From the NCBI GenBank assembly GCA_023432075.1, contig JAEYVD010000274.1:1-11424 (forward strand): a stretch of DNA of 11,424 bases. The letters are read 5' to 3'. The translations under genes and the position numbers were made by a program. This DNA is from Pseudomonadota bacterium. GTDB taxonomy: Bacteria; Pseudomonadota; Gammaproteobacteria; Burkholderiales; Burkholderiaceae_B. Positions 1-6,124 of the stretch are shown here, piece by piece. Position 1 is the first letter of the stretch; each line of letters starts with the position of its first letter. A model generated the notes under the pieces. That model worked only from the letters and a program-made list of their open reading frames with translations, was not told where the DNA came from and did no database searches.

Positions 1-443
1 TCTTTCAGCCCGCCGCCGCTCAGGTCCACCGACTTGCCGTCGCTGCCGTTGAGCAGGCCCTGCAGTCCGGCGAGATAGCCGGAATCCGTTTTGGCCTTCT
101 GCGTCGAGCCGCCGCCGATCTTGCCCAGCAGCTTGTCCTTCATGGCCTGCGCGTCGCCGCCGGCAAGGTAATTGTTCTTCATGCAGAACTCAAGCACGCC
201 GGCCGCGTTGCCGGCGGTGGCGGGGGTAAGCGAAGACAGCGGCAGGCTGTTGCCGATGCCCTGCAGGATGCCGCCTTGGCCGGCATTGCTTTGGGCGGCA
301 CCGCCTTGGGTTGAACTGCCTTGGCCCACGCCTTCCATCTGTCCCTTTACGGCATCAAGCCACTGCGCGCTGGCGGTGCTTGCGTAGCACTGCGCCGCGA
401 TGAGCGCGGCGGCGCCGGCGAGGTGGCGGAAAGGGATCTTCAT
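1..443 (-). CDS. DUF2501 (YjjA-like) exported protein, partial (C-terminus off window)
   Basis: The first 147 codons of a minus-strand gene are visible; the rest lies beyond the left edge. The protein begins MKIPFRHLAGAAALIAAQCY and has a signal peptide with a likely cut after ASA (residue 26), so it should be periplasmic or secreted. The mature part starts QWLDAVKGQM, followed by a Gln/Gly/Ser-rich stretch and then a segment around VLEFCMKNNYLAGGDAQAMK (about residues 80-100) that I recognise as DUF2501, the family of E. coli YjjA. The function of this family is unknown. The start is supported by an AGGAG ribosome site at 450-454, six bases upstream of the ATG. It is divergent from the hydrolase gene at 729. 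Family assignment is from memory of the motif, not a search. Confidence 0.8.
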   Translation of the reverse strand, partial: MKIPFRHLAGAAALIAAQCYASTASAQWLDAVKGQMEGVGQGSSTQGGAAQSNAGQGGILQGIGNSLPLSSLTPATAGNAAGVLEFCMKNNYLAGGDAQAMKDKLLGKIGGGSTQKAKTDSGYLAGLQGLLNGSDGKSVDLSGGGLK

Positions 444-728
444 GTATTGCTCCTGGTGCGGTAAATAACTGCGGCCATCGTAGTGGCGCGCCGGCGAAAA
501 TCCGCGCGTGGGTAGGGCAAGTAATGCGACAAATGATGTGCGTGCGGCCACGGTCCGCCGTGGCGCAGTAGCAATTGCATTCGTAACGTCACGCCTTTGA
601 TACCGGCGCGCGACGCCAGCAAGCGCCAGCGCGCGCCTACGCTACTATTTCGGACTGTCCCCGGAGGCGGCTGGCGTGCTGCCGCGCCCGAGAGGCGCCC
701 CGTGCCATCTATTCCGTGAGAACCCGTG
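444..728. promoter_or_regulatory. Divergent intergenic region between DUF2501 gene and hydrolase gene
   Basis: These 285 bases separate two divergent starts and must hold the promoters of both, but I found no convincing -35/-10 pair on either strand. A TACTAT at 643-648 could be a -10 for the plus strand, but no -35 stands 17 bases upstream. Visible structure consists of a perfect 7-bp stem with a 4-base loop at 547-564 and an 8-bp palindrome GCAATTGC at 571-578. No ORF here has convincing coding character. Confidence 0.4.
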
Positions 729-1526
729 ATGTCGTCCGTCGAATTCCAAGATGTATTCGTCCCCGCCGCCAGCGGCCAGCTTTTCGTGCGGCGCTGGACG
801 CCCGCCGCATCCTCCACGTCTGCCGGCAGCGGCGCCCCCATCGTGCTGATGCACGATTCGCTGGGATGCGTGGAGCTGTGGCGAGACTTTCCGGAACGGC
901 TGGCCGGCGCGACGGGGCGCGAAGTCATTGCCTACGACCGCCTGGGATTTGGCCGGTCCGACCCCTACAAGGGCACCCTCGGTGTGGACTTCGTGGTGCG
1001 CGAAGCCATCGAGGGATTTCGCGCCGTGCGCGAAGCGCTGGAGCTGGACCAGTTCGCGGCGTTTGGCCACAGCGTGGGCGGCGGCATGGCCATTGCCAGC
1101 GCCGCGGCGTATCCGCAGTCATGCCGCGCGCTCATCACCGAGTCGGCGCAGGTCTACGCCGAAGAACGTACGCTGGAAGGCATCCGCCAGGCGCGCGAAT
1201 CGTTCGCGCAACCGGGCCAGCTGGACCGCCTGAAGAAATACCACGGCGAGAAGGCCGCCTGGGTGCTCAGCGCCTGGATCGACACGTGGCTGTCGCCGGA
1301 CTTTGCAGACTGGACGCTGGACGCGCGGCTGGCGCAGGTGAAATGCCCCGCGCTGGCGCTGCACGGCGATAACGACGAGTACGGCTCCACCGTGCACGCC
1401 GAGCGCATCGCGCAGTTGGCGGGCGCGCGGCCGGTCATCTTCGAGAACTGCGGCCACGTGCCGCACCGCGAGATGCCCGAAGCAGTGCTTACGACCGTGT
1501 CGGACTGGTTGCCGCGCACGGCCTGA
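729..1526 (+). CDS. Alpha/beta-fold hydrolase
   Basis: A 265-residue cytoplasmic protein (no signal peptide) with the full alpha/beta hydrolase layout. The oxyanion-side motif is at HDSLG (42-46). The nucleophile elbow is GHSVGG (113-118) with Ser115. The likely acid is Asp216 in LHGDNDE, and the catalytic His is His243 in CGHVPH. A cap-like helical segment lies at about 140-195. Length and motif order fit small esterases, lactonases or C-C hydrolases, and the sequence does not distinguish among them, so the substrate is unknown. The ATG at 729 is taken as start; the GTG at 726 is directly in frame and would add one residue. The ribosome site is weak (GAGAA). It stands alone, followed by 141 bp before the next gene. 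Confidence 0.88.
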   Translation: MSSVEFQDVFVPAASGQLFVRRWTPAASSTSAGSGAPIVLMHDSLGCVELWRDFPERLAGATGREVIAYDRLGFGRSDPYKGTLGVDFVVREAIEGFRAVREALELDQFAAFGHSVGGGMAIASAAAYPQSCRALITESAQVYAEERTLEGIRQARESFAQPGQLDRLKKYHGEKAAWVLSAWIDTWLSPDFADWTLDARLAQVKCPALALHGDNDEYGSTVHAERIAQLAGARPVIFENCGHVPHREMPEAVLTTVSDWLPRTA

Positions 1527-1601
1527 TCCCGGCGCCCGAGCTACGTCGCCGGATACACAACGACATAAAAAATCCTGCGAAACCCGCACCGCCAGGGCTG
1601 G

Positions 1602-1623
1602 AGGCGGGCCGCCCCCGCCTTTA
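1602..1623 (+). terminator. Possible weak intrinsic terminator after the hydrolase gene
   Basis: A perfect 7-bp stem (AGGCGGG at 1602-1608 and CCCGCCT at 1614-1620) with a 5-base loop is followed by only a short T run (TTTA counting the base in the stem). It lies between the hydrolase stop and the next gene, where a terminator would be expected. The short T tract makes it a weak candidate. Confidence 0.35.
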
Positions 1624-1636
1624 CTATCAGCAGTAG

Positions 1637-1660
1637 CCGGCACCCCCGCCTGCCGGGGAG
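1637..1660 (+). promoter_or_regulatory. Hairpin abutting the ribosome site of the ceramidase-like gene
   Basis: CCGGCA at 1637-1642 pairs perfectly with TGCCGG at 1651-1656 around an 8-base loop. The right arm overlaps the first two G of the GGGGAG ribosome site (1655-1660), which stands seven bases before the ATG at 1668. The ribosome site fixes the start of the downstream gene. Whether the stem tunes translation is inference. Confidence 0.35.
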
Positions 1661-1667
1661 AAACCGC

Positions 1668-2480
1668 ATGAGCACCCTACCTGCTGCAACGACGCCCGGC
1701 CCGCACACGCGCCGCCTGCTGCCGTGGACGGTGGTGATACTGGTGGCCGTGGGCCTCGCGCTGCACGGGCCGATCGCCCAGCTCGAGCACTATCACGACT
1801 TTGCCGACAAGCGCGCGTGGCTGGGCATTCCCAATGCGGGCGATGTGCTCTCCAACCTGGGCTTCGCAGTGGTGGGCTGGTATGGCCTTGCGCTGGTCCT
1901 GCAGTCGCGCCGCCAGCCTGCGCTGGACGCCATCCGGCCCGGCTACACGATTTTCTTCCTTGCGCTCTTGTTGACCGCCTTCGGCTCGGGGTGGTACCAC
2001 CTCTTGCCCGACAACGCGCGCCTGATCTGGGATCGCCTGCCCATCGCGCTGCTGTGCGCCGGCATCCTGTCGGCCGTCTGGCGCGAAACGGTTGGCGACG
2101 GCCGTTGGGTCGATGTGCTGTGGACGGCGCTGGCGGTGGGCAGCGTGGCGTGGTGGTGGTACACCGACCACACGTCGGCGGGCGATCTGCGTCCCTATCT
2201 CTTCGTGCAGTTCATGCCGCTGGTGCTGGTGCCGCTGCTGCAATGGCGGAACGGCACGCCGCTGCGCGAACGGCTGTATTTCGGCGCGGCCATCGGGTTC
2301 TACGTGCTGGCCAAGGCCGCCGAACTGCTGGACTACCAGATCTACCAGGCCTTCGCGTTCATGAGCGGCCACACCCTCAAGCACCTGTTTTCCATGGCAG
2401 CGGGGCTGATGGTGACGCTGAACTTCGCGCATCGCAGGCGCGAGGCGGACGCATCGCCTAGCCGGCCCGTTTCCGGGTAG
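1668..2480 (+). CDS. CREST-superfamily / alkaline ceramidase-like membrane hydrolase
   Basis: A 270-residue protein with about seven hydrophobic helices (roughly 20-36, 57-78, 93-110, 124-138, 148-166, 178-193 and 203-252, the last region holding two). It carries the spaced metal-site pattern of CREST membrane hydrolases: Ser107 and His111 in GSGWYH, Asp122 in WDRLP, and His235/His239 in GHTLKH. CREST proteins (alkaline ceramidases, PAQR receptors, Per1) use these residues to hold a zinc ion for amide or lipid hydrolysis. The motifs YHDFADKR and GDVLSNLGF near the N-terminus are typical of bacterial members. Substrate is unknown, since many bacteria with such genes lack ceramide; an amide-linked membrane lipid is a guess. 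The start has a GGGGAG ribosome site. It is convergent with the lytic transglycosylase gene, with 4 bp between the stops. Confidence 0.82.
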   Translation: MSTLPAATTPGPHTRRLLPWTVVILVAVGLALHGPIAQLEHYHDFADKRAWLGIPNAGDVLSNLGFAVVGWYGLALVLQSRRQPALDAIRPGYTIFFLALLLTAFGSGWYHLLPDNARLIWDRLPIALLCAGILSAVWRETVGDGRWVDVLWTALAVGSVAWWWYTDHTSAGDLRPYLFVQFMPLVLVPLLQWRNGTPLRERLYFGAAIGFYVLAKAAELLDYQIYQAFAFMSGHTLKHLFSMAAGLMVTLNFAHRRREADASPSRPVSG

Positions 2481-2484
2481 ACGC

Positions 2485-3273
2485 TCAGCGCCGGCGCGGC
2501 GGCACCACCATGAATCCCTGCTCGAACTGCCTGACCGCCTGCTGATCTCCCTGAAGCGTCCACATGGACGGGCCCATGCCCGCGTTGTCCGCCACCATCG
2601 CGGGGTGCGGCGGCCCTTGTGTGCGCGGCGGCGTCTGGAATGGTTGCCCCGCCAGTGACGCCTTTGGCTGATACGCCGCCATGATCCGGCTGACGTAGCT
2701 GCGCGTCTCCGCGTAATCCGGAATCCGGTTGCCGGCGCGCTGCACGGCACCCTCGCCGGCGTTGTAGGCAGCCAACGCCAGTTCCAGGTTGCCGTCGTAG
2801 CGATCGAGCAGGGCGCGCAGATAGCGGCTGCCGGCATCCACATTCAGATCCAGCTTGCGCAGGTTGGCCGCCAGCGCATCGTCCGCGCCAGGCACGCCGT
2901 ACTGGCTGGCGGTCGCGGGCATCAACTGCATCAGGCCCACCGCCCCCTTGGGCGACACGGCCTGCGTATCGAAGCCCGACTCCGCCTGCGCCACGGCGTG
3001 CAGCAGGGCGTAATCCAACCCGTGCCGCTGCGCCGCCTGTTCCAGCGCGCGGCGCACTTCCGGGCTGGGTTCGGCGGCGCGCCGCGCGCCGGCCCGGCCC
3101 GCCGACAGGTCGCGAAACAGCAGGCGGTAGCTGTCGTCAATGGCAGTGGGCGCGAAATGCGCGATGCCTTGATCGTCGAACGACACGTAGACATCAGCCG
3201 CAAACGAGGCGGTGGCGGGCAACGACAACAGCGCCGCGCCCAGCCAGCGGCGGGGGCAAAGGAAAGCGGACAT
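2485..3273 (-). CDS. Exported lytic transglycosylase (SLT domain, GH23)
   Basis: A 262-residue protein that should cleave the glycan strands of peptidoglycan in the periplasm, forming 1,6-anhydromuramic ends. A signal peptide covers residues 1-25 (cut after SFA). Residues 27-55 (DVYVSFDDQGIAHF and after) look like the short DUF4124-type N-terminal module seen in related enzymes. The SLT catalytic domain spans about 72-200, with catalytic Glu98 in AQAESGFD, then GLMQLMP (113-119), DLNVDAG and the AYNAG motif (169-173). The C-terminal 60 residues are Pro/Gln-rich and look unstructured. No lipobox is seen, so a soluble periplasmic form is likely. The ATG at 3273 lacks a good ribosome site, but the signal peptide supports it. 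No secretion-system partner is adjacent. Confidence 0.92.
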   Translation of the reverse strand: MSAFLCPRRWLGAALLSLPATASFAADVYVSFDDQGIAHFAPTAIDDSYRLLFRDLSAGRAGARRAAEPSPEVRRALEQAAQRHGLDYALLHAVAQAESGFDTQAVSPKGAVGLMQLMPATASQYGVPGADDALAANLRKLDLNVDAGSRYLRALLDRYDGNLELALAAYNAGEGAVQRAGNRIPDYAETRSYVSRIMAAYQPKASLAGQPFQTPPRTQGPPHPAMVADNAGMGPSMWTLQGDQQAVRQFEQGFMVVPPRRR

Positions 3274-3344
3274 GGCGGGAAGATTCAGCCATGGCGCGCA
3301 TTACCCGCCAGGCTATCGGATGAACGGAACGAAGCGAATTCTAC

Positions 3345-3376
3345 AAGAATAACAATCATTCTTATTTACAATAAGA
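3345..3376. promoter_or_regulatory. Fur-box-like overlapping palindromes
   Basis: An AT-rich patch in a very GC-rich window holds overlapping inverted repeats: AAGAAT (3345-3350) with ATTCTT (3358-3363), and TCTTATT (3360-3366) with AATAAGA (3370-3376) around a 3-base centre. Aligned by hand, 3345-3363 matches the classical 19-bp Fur consensus at 13 positions, including the core AATCATT. Overlapping boxes of this type are characteristic of Fur-repressed promoters in Bordetella-like bacteria. The site lies between the divergent transglycosylase and response-regulator genes and overlaps a likely -35. No iron-uptake gene is in view, so the target is uncertain. Confidence 0.5.
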
Positions 3377-3393
3377 TTAAATCTTGTTAACTT
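3365..3393 (+). promoter_or_regulatory. Candidate sigma-70 promoter for the two-component operon leader
   Basis: TTTACA (3365-3370, five of six matches to the -35 consensus) is followed after 17 bases by TAACTT (3388-3393). The latter keeps the three most conserved -10 positions (T, A and final T) but matches only 3 of 6 overall. It overlaps the Fur-like palindromes, so a repressor bound there would block it. A perfect 6-1-6 inverted repeat, AAGATT/AATCTT (3373-3385), sits in the spacer. Transcription would start near 3400, leaving a leader of about 155 bases. Confidence 0.4.
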
Positions 3394-3433
3394 TTATCCC
3401 GTTGCTGTTGCGATATGAATCGTGATCCCATAA

Positions 3434-3467
3434 GCGCCTGGCCCGAAGGCGCAAGCCAAACGGCTTT
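3434..3467 (+). other. Two tandem RNA hairpins in the leader of the two-component operon
   Basis: Two perfect stems stand directly side by side. The first is GCGCCT (3434-3439) with AGGCGC (3447-3452) around 7 bases. The second is AAGCC (3453-3457) with GGCTT (3462-3466) around AAAC, followed by TCC. They lie downstream of the candidate promoter and about 90 bases before the response-regulator ATG. They may be a structured 5' leader, or the end of a short independent RNA; the lack of a longer T run argues against an efficient terminator. Confidence 0.35.
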
Positions 3468-3554
3468 CCGGGGGATGAATTTCTGATGCGTGCGGCATGA
3501 GGGGTTCGGCGACAAACGCTGGCGGAATGAAGTCTCACGCGAGCGAGGAAATTC

Positions 3555-4223
3555 ATGCGGATACTGTTAATCGAGGACGACAGCAAAGTGAGCTACTGGC
3601 TGGCCAGCAAGTTCCAGGCCAGCGGCCACCAGTGCGTGCCTGTCGATTCCGGCGAACAGGCGCTGCTTGCGTTGGACCGGCAGGTGTTCGACATTGCCGT
3701 GCTCGACCGCATGCTGCCGGGCATCGACGGCATCGAGGTGCTGCGCCGCCTGCAGGGCCGTCCGCATCCGCCCGTCATCATCCTGTCCGCGGTCGATCAG
3801 GCTTCCGATCGCGTCGAGGGGCTGCGCGCCGGTGCGCAGGACCACATCGGCAAGCCGTTCGACTTTCTTGAGCTGATGGTTCGCATGGAACTGCTGGTGC
3901 AGCGGCACGACGCCACGCCGCCCAACACGGCGCGCCTGTGCGTGCAGGATCTGCAGATCGACCTGCTGCGCCGCAAGGTGACGCGGTCAGGACGCGACAT
4001 CAGCCTGACGGACAAGGAGTTCCTGCTGCTGCGCACGCTGGCCGAACACGCCGGGCAGACCGTGCCGCGCGGCATGCTGCTGGAGAAGGTTTGGGGCCTG
4101 CAGTTCGATCCGCAGACCAACCTGATCGACGTGCATGTGTCCAAGCTGCGCTCGAAGATCGACAAGGATTTCGCGCAGCCGTTGCTCAAGACCGTGCGCG
4201 CCATGGGATACGTGCTGAGCTGA
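3555..4223 (+). CDS. OmpR/PhoB-family two-component response regulator
   Basis: A 222-residue cytoplasmic DNA-binding regulator, the usual length for this family. The receiver domain (1-115) has the acidic pocket Glu7/Asp8/Asp9, phosphoacceptor Asp51 in AVLDRMLPG, Ser78 in place of the conserved Thr/Ser, and Lys100 in GKPF. The winged-helix output domain (about 126-222) has the family motifs LTDKEFLLLRTLAEHAG and NLIDVHVSKLRSKI, ending GYVLS. The start is fixed by AGGAA at 3546-3550. It is followed after 4 bp by its histidine kinase, so the two should be co-transcribed and form a cognate pair. The upstream region has Fur-like sites and leader hairpins. Its target genes are unknown; the Flp pilus locus just downstream is the nearest candidate. 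Confidence 0.93.
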   Translation: MRILLIEDDSKVSYWLASKFQASGHQCVPVDSGEQALLALDRQVFDIAVLDRMLPGIDGIEVLRRLQGRPHPPVIILSAVDQASDRVEGLRAGAQDHIGKPFDFLELMVRMELLVQRHDATPPNTARLCVQDLQIDLLRRKVTRSGRDISLTDKEFLLLRTLAEHAGQTVPRGMLLEKVWGLQFDPQTNLIDVHVSKLRSKIDKDFAQPLLKTVRAMGYVLS

Positions 4224-4227
4224 CCCG

Positions 4228-5781
4228 ATGACGACCGTGCCGTTCGATTTTCCTGAGACCCTGCGGGCGCTCAGGCAGGGACCGCTGTCCCGCCTGTTCG
4301 GATCGTGGCGCGCCTTCTGGCGCGATGGCCGCGTGGCCGAAGCCGCGGGGCAACCGCCGCCCACGCGCACCACCAGCCATTTCCGCTACACCGCCTGCTT
4401 TGCGTTCATCTTCCTGCTGGTCACGCTGGGTTCCATCGCGTGGGGCCAGAACCTGCTTGAACACGTCATGGTGCGGCACGTGAAGGACATGGTCGCCGCC
4501 GAGATCCGCGCGCATCAGACATTGAGCAGCCGCGACAGCGCCTCGGACCTGGCGCGCGCGCTGCGTCAGCGCGAGGCCGCGGTGCCGCGACGCGAGCGCG
4601 CGATTTCGGTGCAGGCCGCCGACGGCAGTCTGCTCTACGGCGCGGCCGAGCTGCTGTCGCCGCAGATGTGCCGGGGCGGGCAACAGCCCTGCCGCGGCTG
4701 GCTGCGGGCCTCGCTGACCACGGGCGAAGGTTCCAGCGAATGGCTCGGCCACGCGTCGCTGCTGCCCGACGGCGGACGCTACGTCATCGCCTACGACATC
4801 CTGCCGATGCTCAACCGCATCTATCCCGTGCCGCTGGTCGTGGGCCTGAGCGTGTTCACGGCACTGCTGCTCAGCCTGGGCGCGGGCCTGCTGTTCAGCA
4901 TCGGCGCGGCCAATCGCGTCACGCGCATCCGTCAGACCATGGCGCGGTTTGCGCGCGGCGACCAGGACGCGCGCGTGCCGCTGCACGGCAGCCAGGATGA
5001 GTTCGACGAACTGGGACACGACGTGAACCAGGCGCTGGAGCGCATCGGCTTCTTGATGGAAGAGGTGCGCAACGCGACCAACCACATCGCGCACGAGTTG
5101 CGCACCCCGCTGACCCGCCTGCAGCAGCGGTTGAGCAACGCGGCCGAGTCGATGCGGGACAATCCCGCCGCGGAAGCGGAGATGGCGCTGGCCGAAGAAG
5201 AGGTGCGGCGCATCCTCTACCTGTTCCGCACCGTCATGCGCATCAGCGAGATCGAGACGGGCCGCTGCCACCATGAGCCCGCCGAACTGGACATCCGCGG
5301 CCTGCTGGCCGATCTGCACGACTACTACGACGTCCTGGCCGAACAGCGCGGCCTCACGCTGCAGACGCGCATCGAGGAGGTTCCGCCGTTGATGGGCGAC
5401 CGCGCGCTGCTGTTCCAGGCGCTGGTGAACCTGGCCGACAACGCCATCAAATATGCGCCGCGCGGCACGGTCGTCACGCTGCTTGCAAGGGGCCAAGGCG
5501 GCGGCATCGAGCTGGGGGTGGCCGACCAGGGGCCGGGCATCGACGCCGACCAGCGCAGTCAGGCCGTGCAGCGGTTCCGCCGCCTGACGCGCGACAGGAC
5601 GATCTCGGGTCATGGACTGGGCCTGGCGCTGGTGCACGCGGTGGCCGCGCTGCACGGGGGATCGCTGCGGCTAGCCGATAACGATCTGGACACGCGGGAT
5701 CACGGCGCCGGCGCCCCCGCGCGCGGCCTGCTTGCCGTGCTGCGCCTGCCCTGTAGAAGCGCGGCCGGCAGGAGTTCCTGA
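4228..5781 (+). CDS. Membrane sensor histidine kinase, partner of the upstream regulator
   Basis: A 517-residue inner-membrane kinase. Layout: an unusually long N-terminal cytoplasmic segment (1-52), TM1 (about 54-73), a periplasmic sensor region (74-198), TM2 (about 199-226), HAMP (about 228-280), HisKA dimerisation domain with phospho-accepting His289 in IAHELRTPLTRL, and HATPase (about 355-508). The ATPase domain has the N box (NLADNAIKYA, Asn405), G1 (DQGPG, 433-437) and G2 (GHGLGLAL, 461-468), so all catalytic motifs are intact. The periplasmic region has no family I recognise. It contains two cysteines seven residues apart (Cys148 and Cys155), which could form a disulfide or metal site. 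It follows the regulator gene by 4 bp. Stimulus unknown. Confidence 0.93.
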   Translation: MTTVPFDFPETLRALRQGPLSRLFGSWRAFWRDGRVAEAAGQPPPTRTTSHFRYTACFAFIFLLVTLGSIAWGQNLLEHVMVRHVKDMVAAEIRAHQTLSSRDSASDLARALRQREAAVPRRERAISVQAADGSLLYGAAELLSPQMCRGGQQPCRGWLRASLTTGEGSSEWLGHASLLPDGGRYVIAYDILPMLNRIYPVPLVVGLSVFTALLLSLGAGLLFSIGAANRVTRIRQTMARFARGDQDARVPLHGSQDEFDELGHDVNQALERIGFLMEEVRNATNHIAHELRTPLTRLQQRLSNAAESMRDNPAAEAEMALAEEEVRRILYLFRTVMRISEIETGRCHHEPAELDIRGLLADLHDYYDVLAEQRGLTLQTRIEEVPPLMGDRALLFQALVNLADNAIKYAPRGTVVTLLARGQGGGIELGVADQGPGIDADQRSQAVQRFRRLTRDRTISGHGLGLALVHAVAALHGGSLRLADNDLDTRDHGAGAPARGLLAVLRLPCRSAAGRSS

Positions 5782-5803
5782 ACGACTCTTAATGATTCGC
5801 AGG

Positions 5804-5834
5804 TTGATCGCTAGCTGCAAATGAATCCTAATAT
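5804..5834 (+). promoter_or_regulatory. Candidate promoter upstream of flp
   Basis: TTGATC (5804-5809) and TAATAT (5829-5834) could be -35 and -10, although the 19-base spacer is longer than ideal; CCTAAT at 5827-5832 would give 17. The stretch is much richer in A and T than its surroundings and lies between the kinase stop and the pilin gene, where an independent promoter for the tad locus would be expected. Confidence 0.35.
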
Positions 5835-5847
5835 CGTCTGTGTTGTG

Positions 5848-5871
5848 ACGGCTTTCGCAGCCTTCGTTTTT
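5848..5871 (+). terminator. Weak hairpin with T run between the kinase and flp
   Basis: GGCT (5850-5853) pairs with AGCC (5859-5862) around TTCGC; flanking ACG and CGT can extend it with bulges. A run of five T (5867-5871) follows. It could end the two-component transcript, or, if the promoter at 5804-5834 is real, act as an attenuator in the pilin leader. The stem is short, so the call is tentative. Confidence 0.3.
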
Positions 5872-5905
5872 CCCCTTCACGACGATTCATTTTTTGGACT
5901 TTCCC

Positions 5906-6109
5906 GTGACCTCCCGCATCCAACAATTCCTTCGTGACGAAAGCGGCGTGACCGCAATTGAATACGGCATCCTGGCCGCCGCCATGGCCGCCGCCGTCGG
6001 CGTGATCTTCGGCTCCGACGGCGCCTTCATCACCGCGCTGCGCGAGAAGTTCGGCGCCATCGCCACCGACATCACCGAAGCCGGCACCGACGCCCGCTCG
6101 GGCGGCTGA
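5906..6109 (+). CDS. flp: Flp-type IVc major prepilin
   Basis: A 67-residue prepilin, the subunit of Flp/Tad pili. A 14-residue leader, MTSRIQQFLRDESG, ends in Gly and is followed by VTAIEYGIL. This gives the Flp cleavage site G/VTAIEY with Glu at mature position 5 and the adjoining Tyr that define the family. The mature protein is 53 residues, with a hydrophobic helix (ILAAAMAAAVGVIFG) and a short polar tail, the usual Flp size. The GTG at 5906 is chosen because it gives the normal leader length and has a GGA eight to ten bases upstream; the TTG at 5894 is the only other in-frame option before an upstream stop at 5846-5848. First gene of the tad cluster, 15 bp before the prepilin peptidase gene. 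Confidence 0.9.
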   Translation: MTSRIQQFLRDESGVTAIEYGILAAAMAAAVGVIFGSDGAFITALREKFGAIATDITEAGTDARSGG

Positions 6110-6124
6110 TTCACGGTTCGCTTC

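Noticed and set aside
1677..2843. Minus-strand open frame of 388 codons across the ceramidase-like gene into the transglycosylase gene
   Set aside because: It overlaps two well-supported genes, one of them in another frame on the same strand. Its product is low-complexity and Arg-rich.
2998..3390. Plus-strand open frame of 130 codons running into the AT-rich control region
   Set aside because: It is antisense to the transglycosylase N-terminus and ends within the Fur-like palindromes. It has no domain or ribosome site.
4186..5655. Minus-strand open frame of 489 codons opposite the histidine kinase
   Set aside because: It mirrors a kinase with every catalytic motif intact. Its product is rich in Arg, Gln, His and Ala, as expected for the antisense reading of GC-rich DNA, and shows no recognisable domain.
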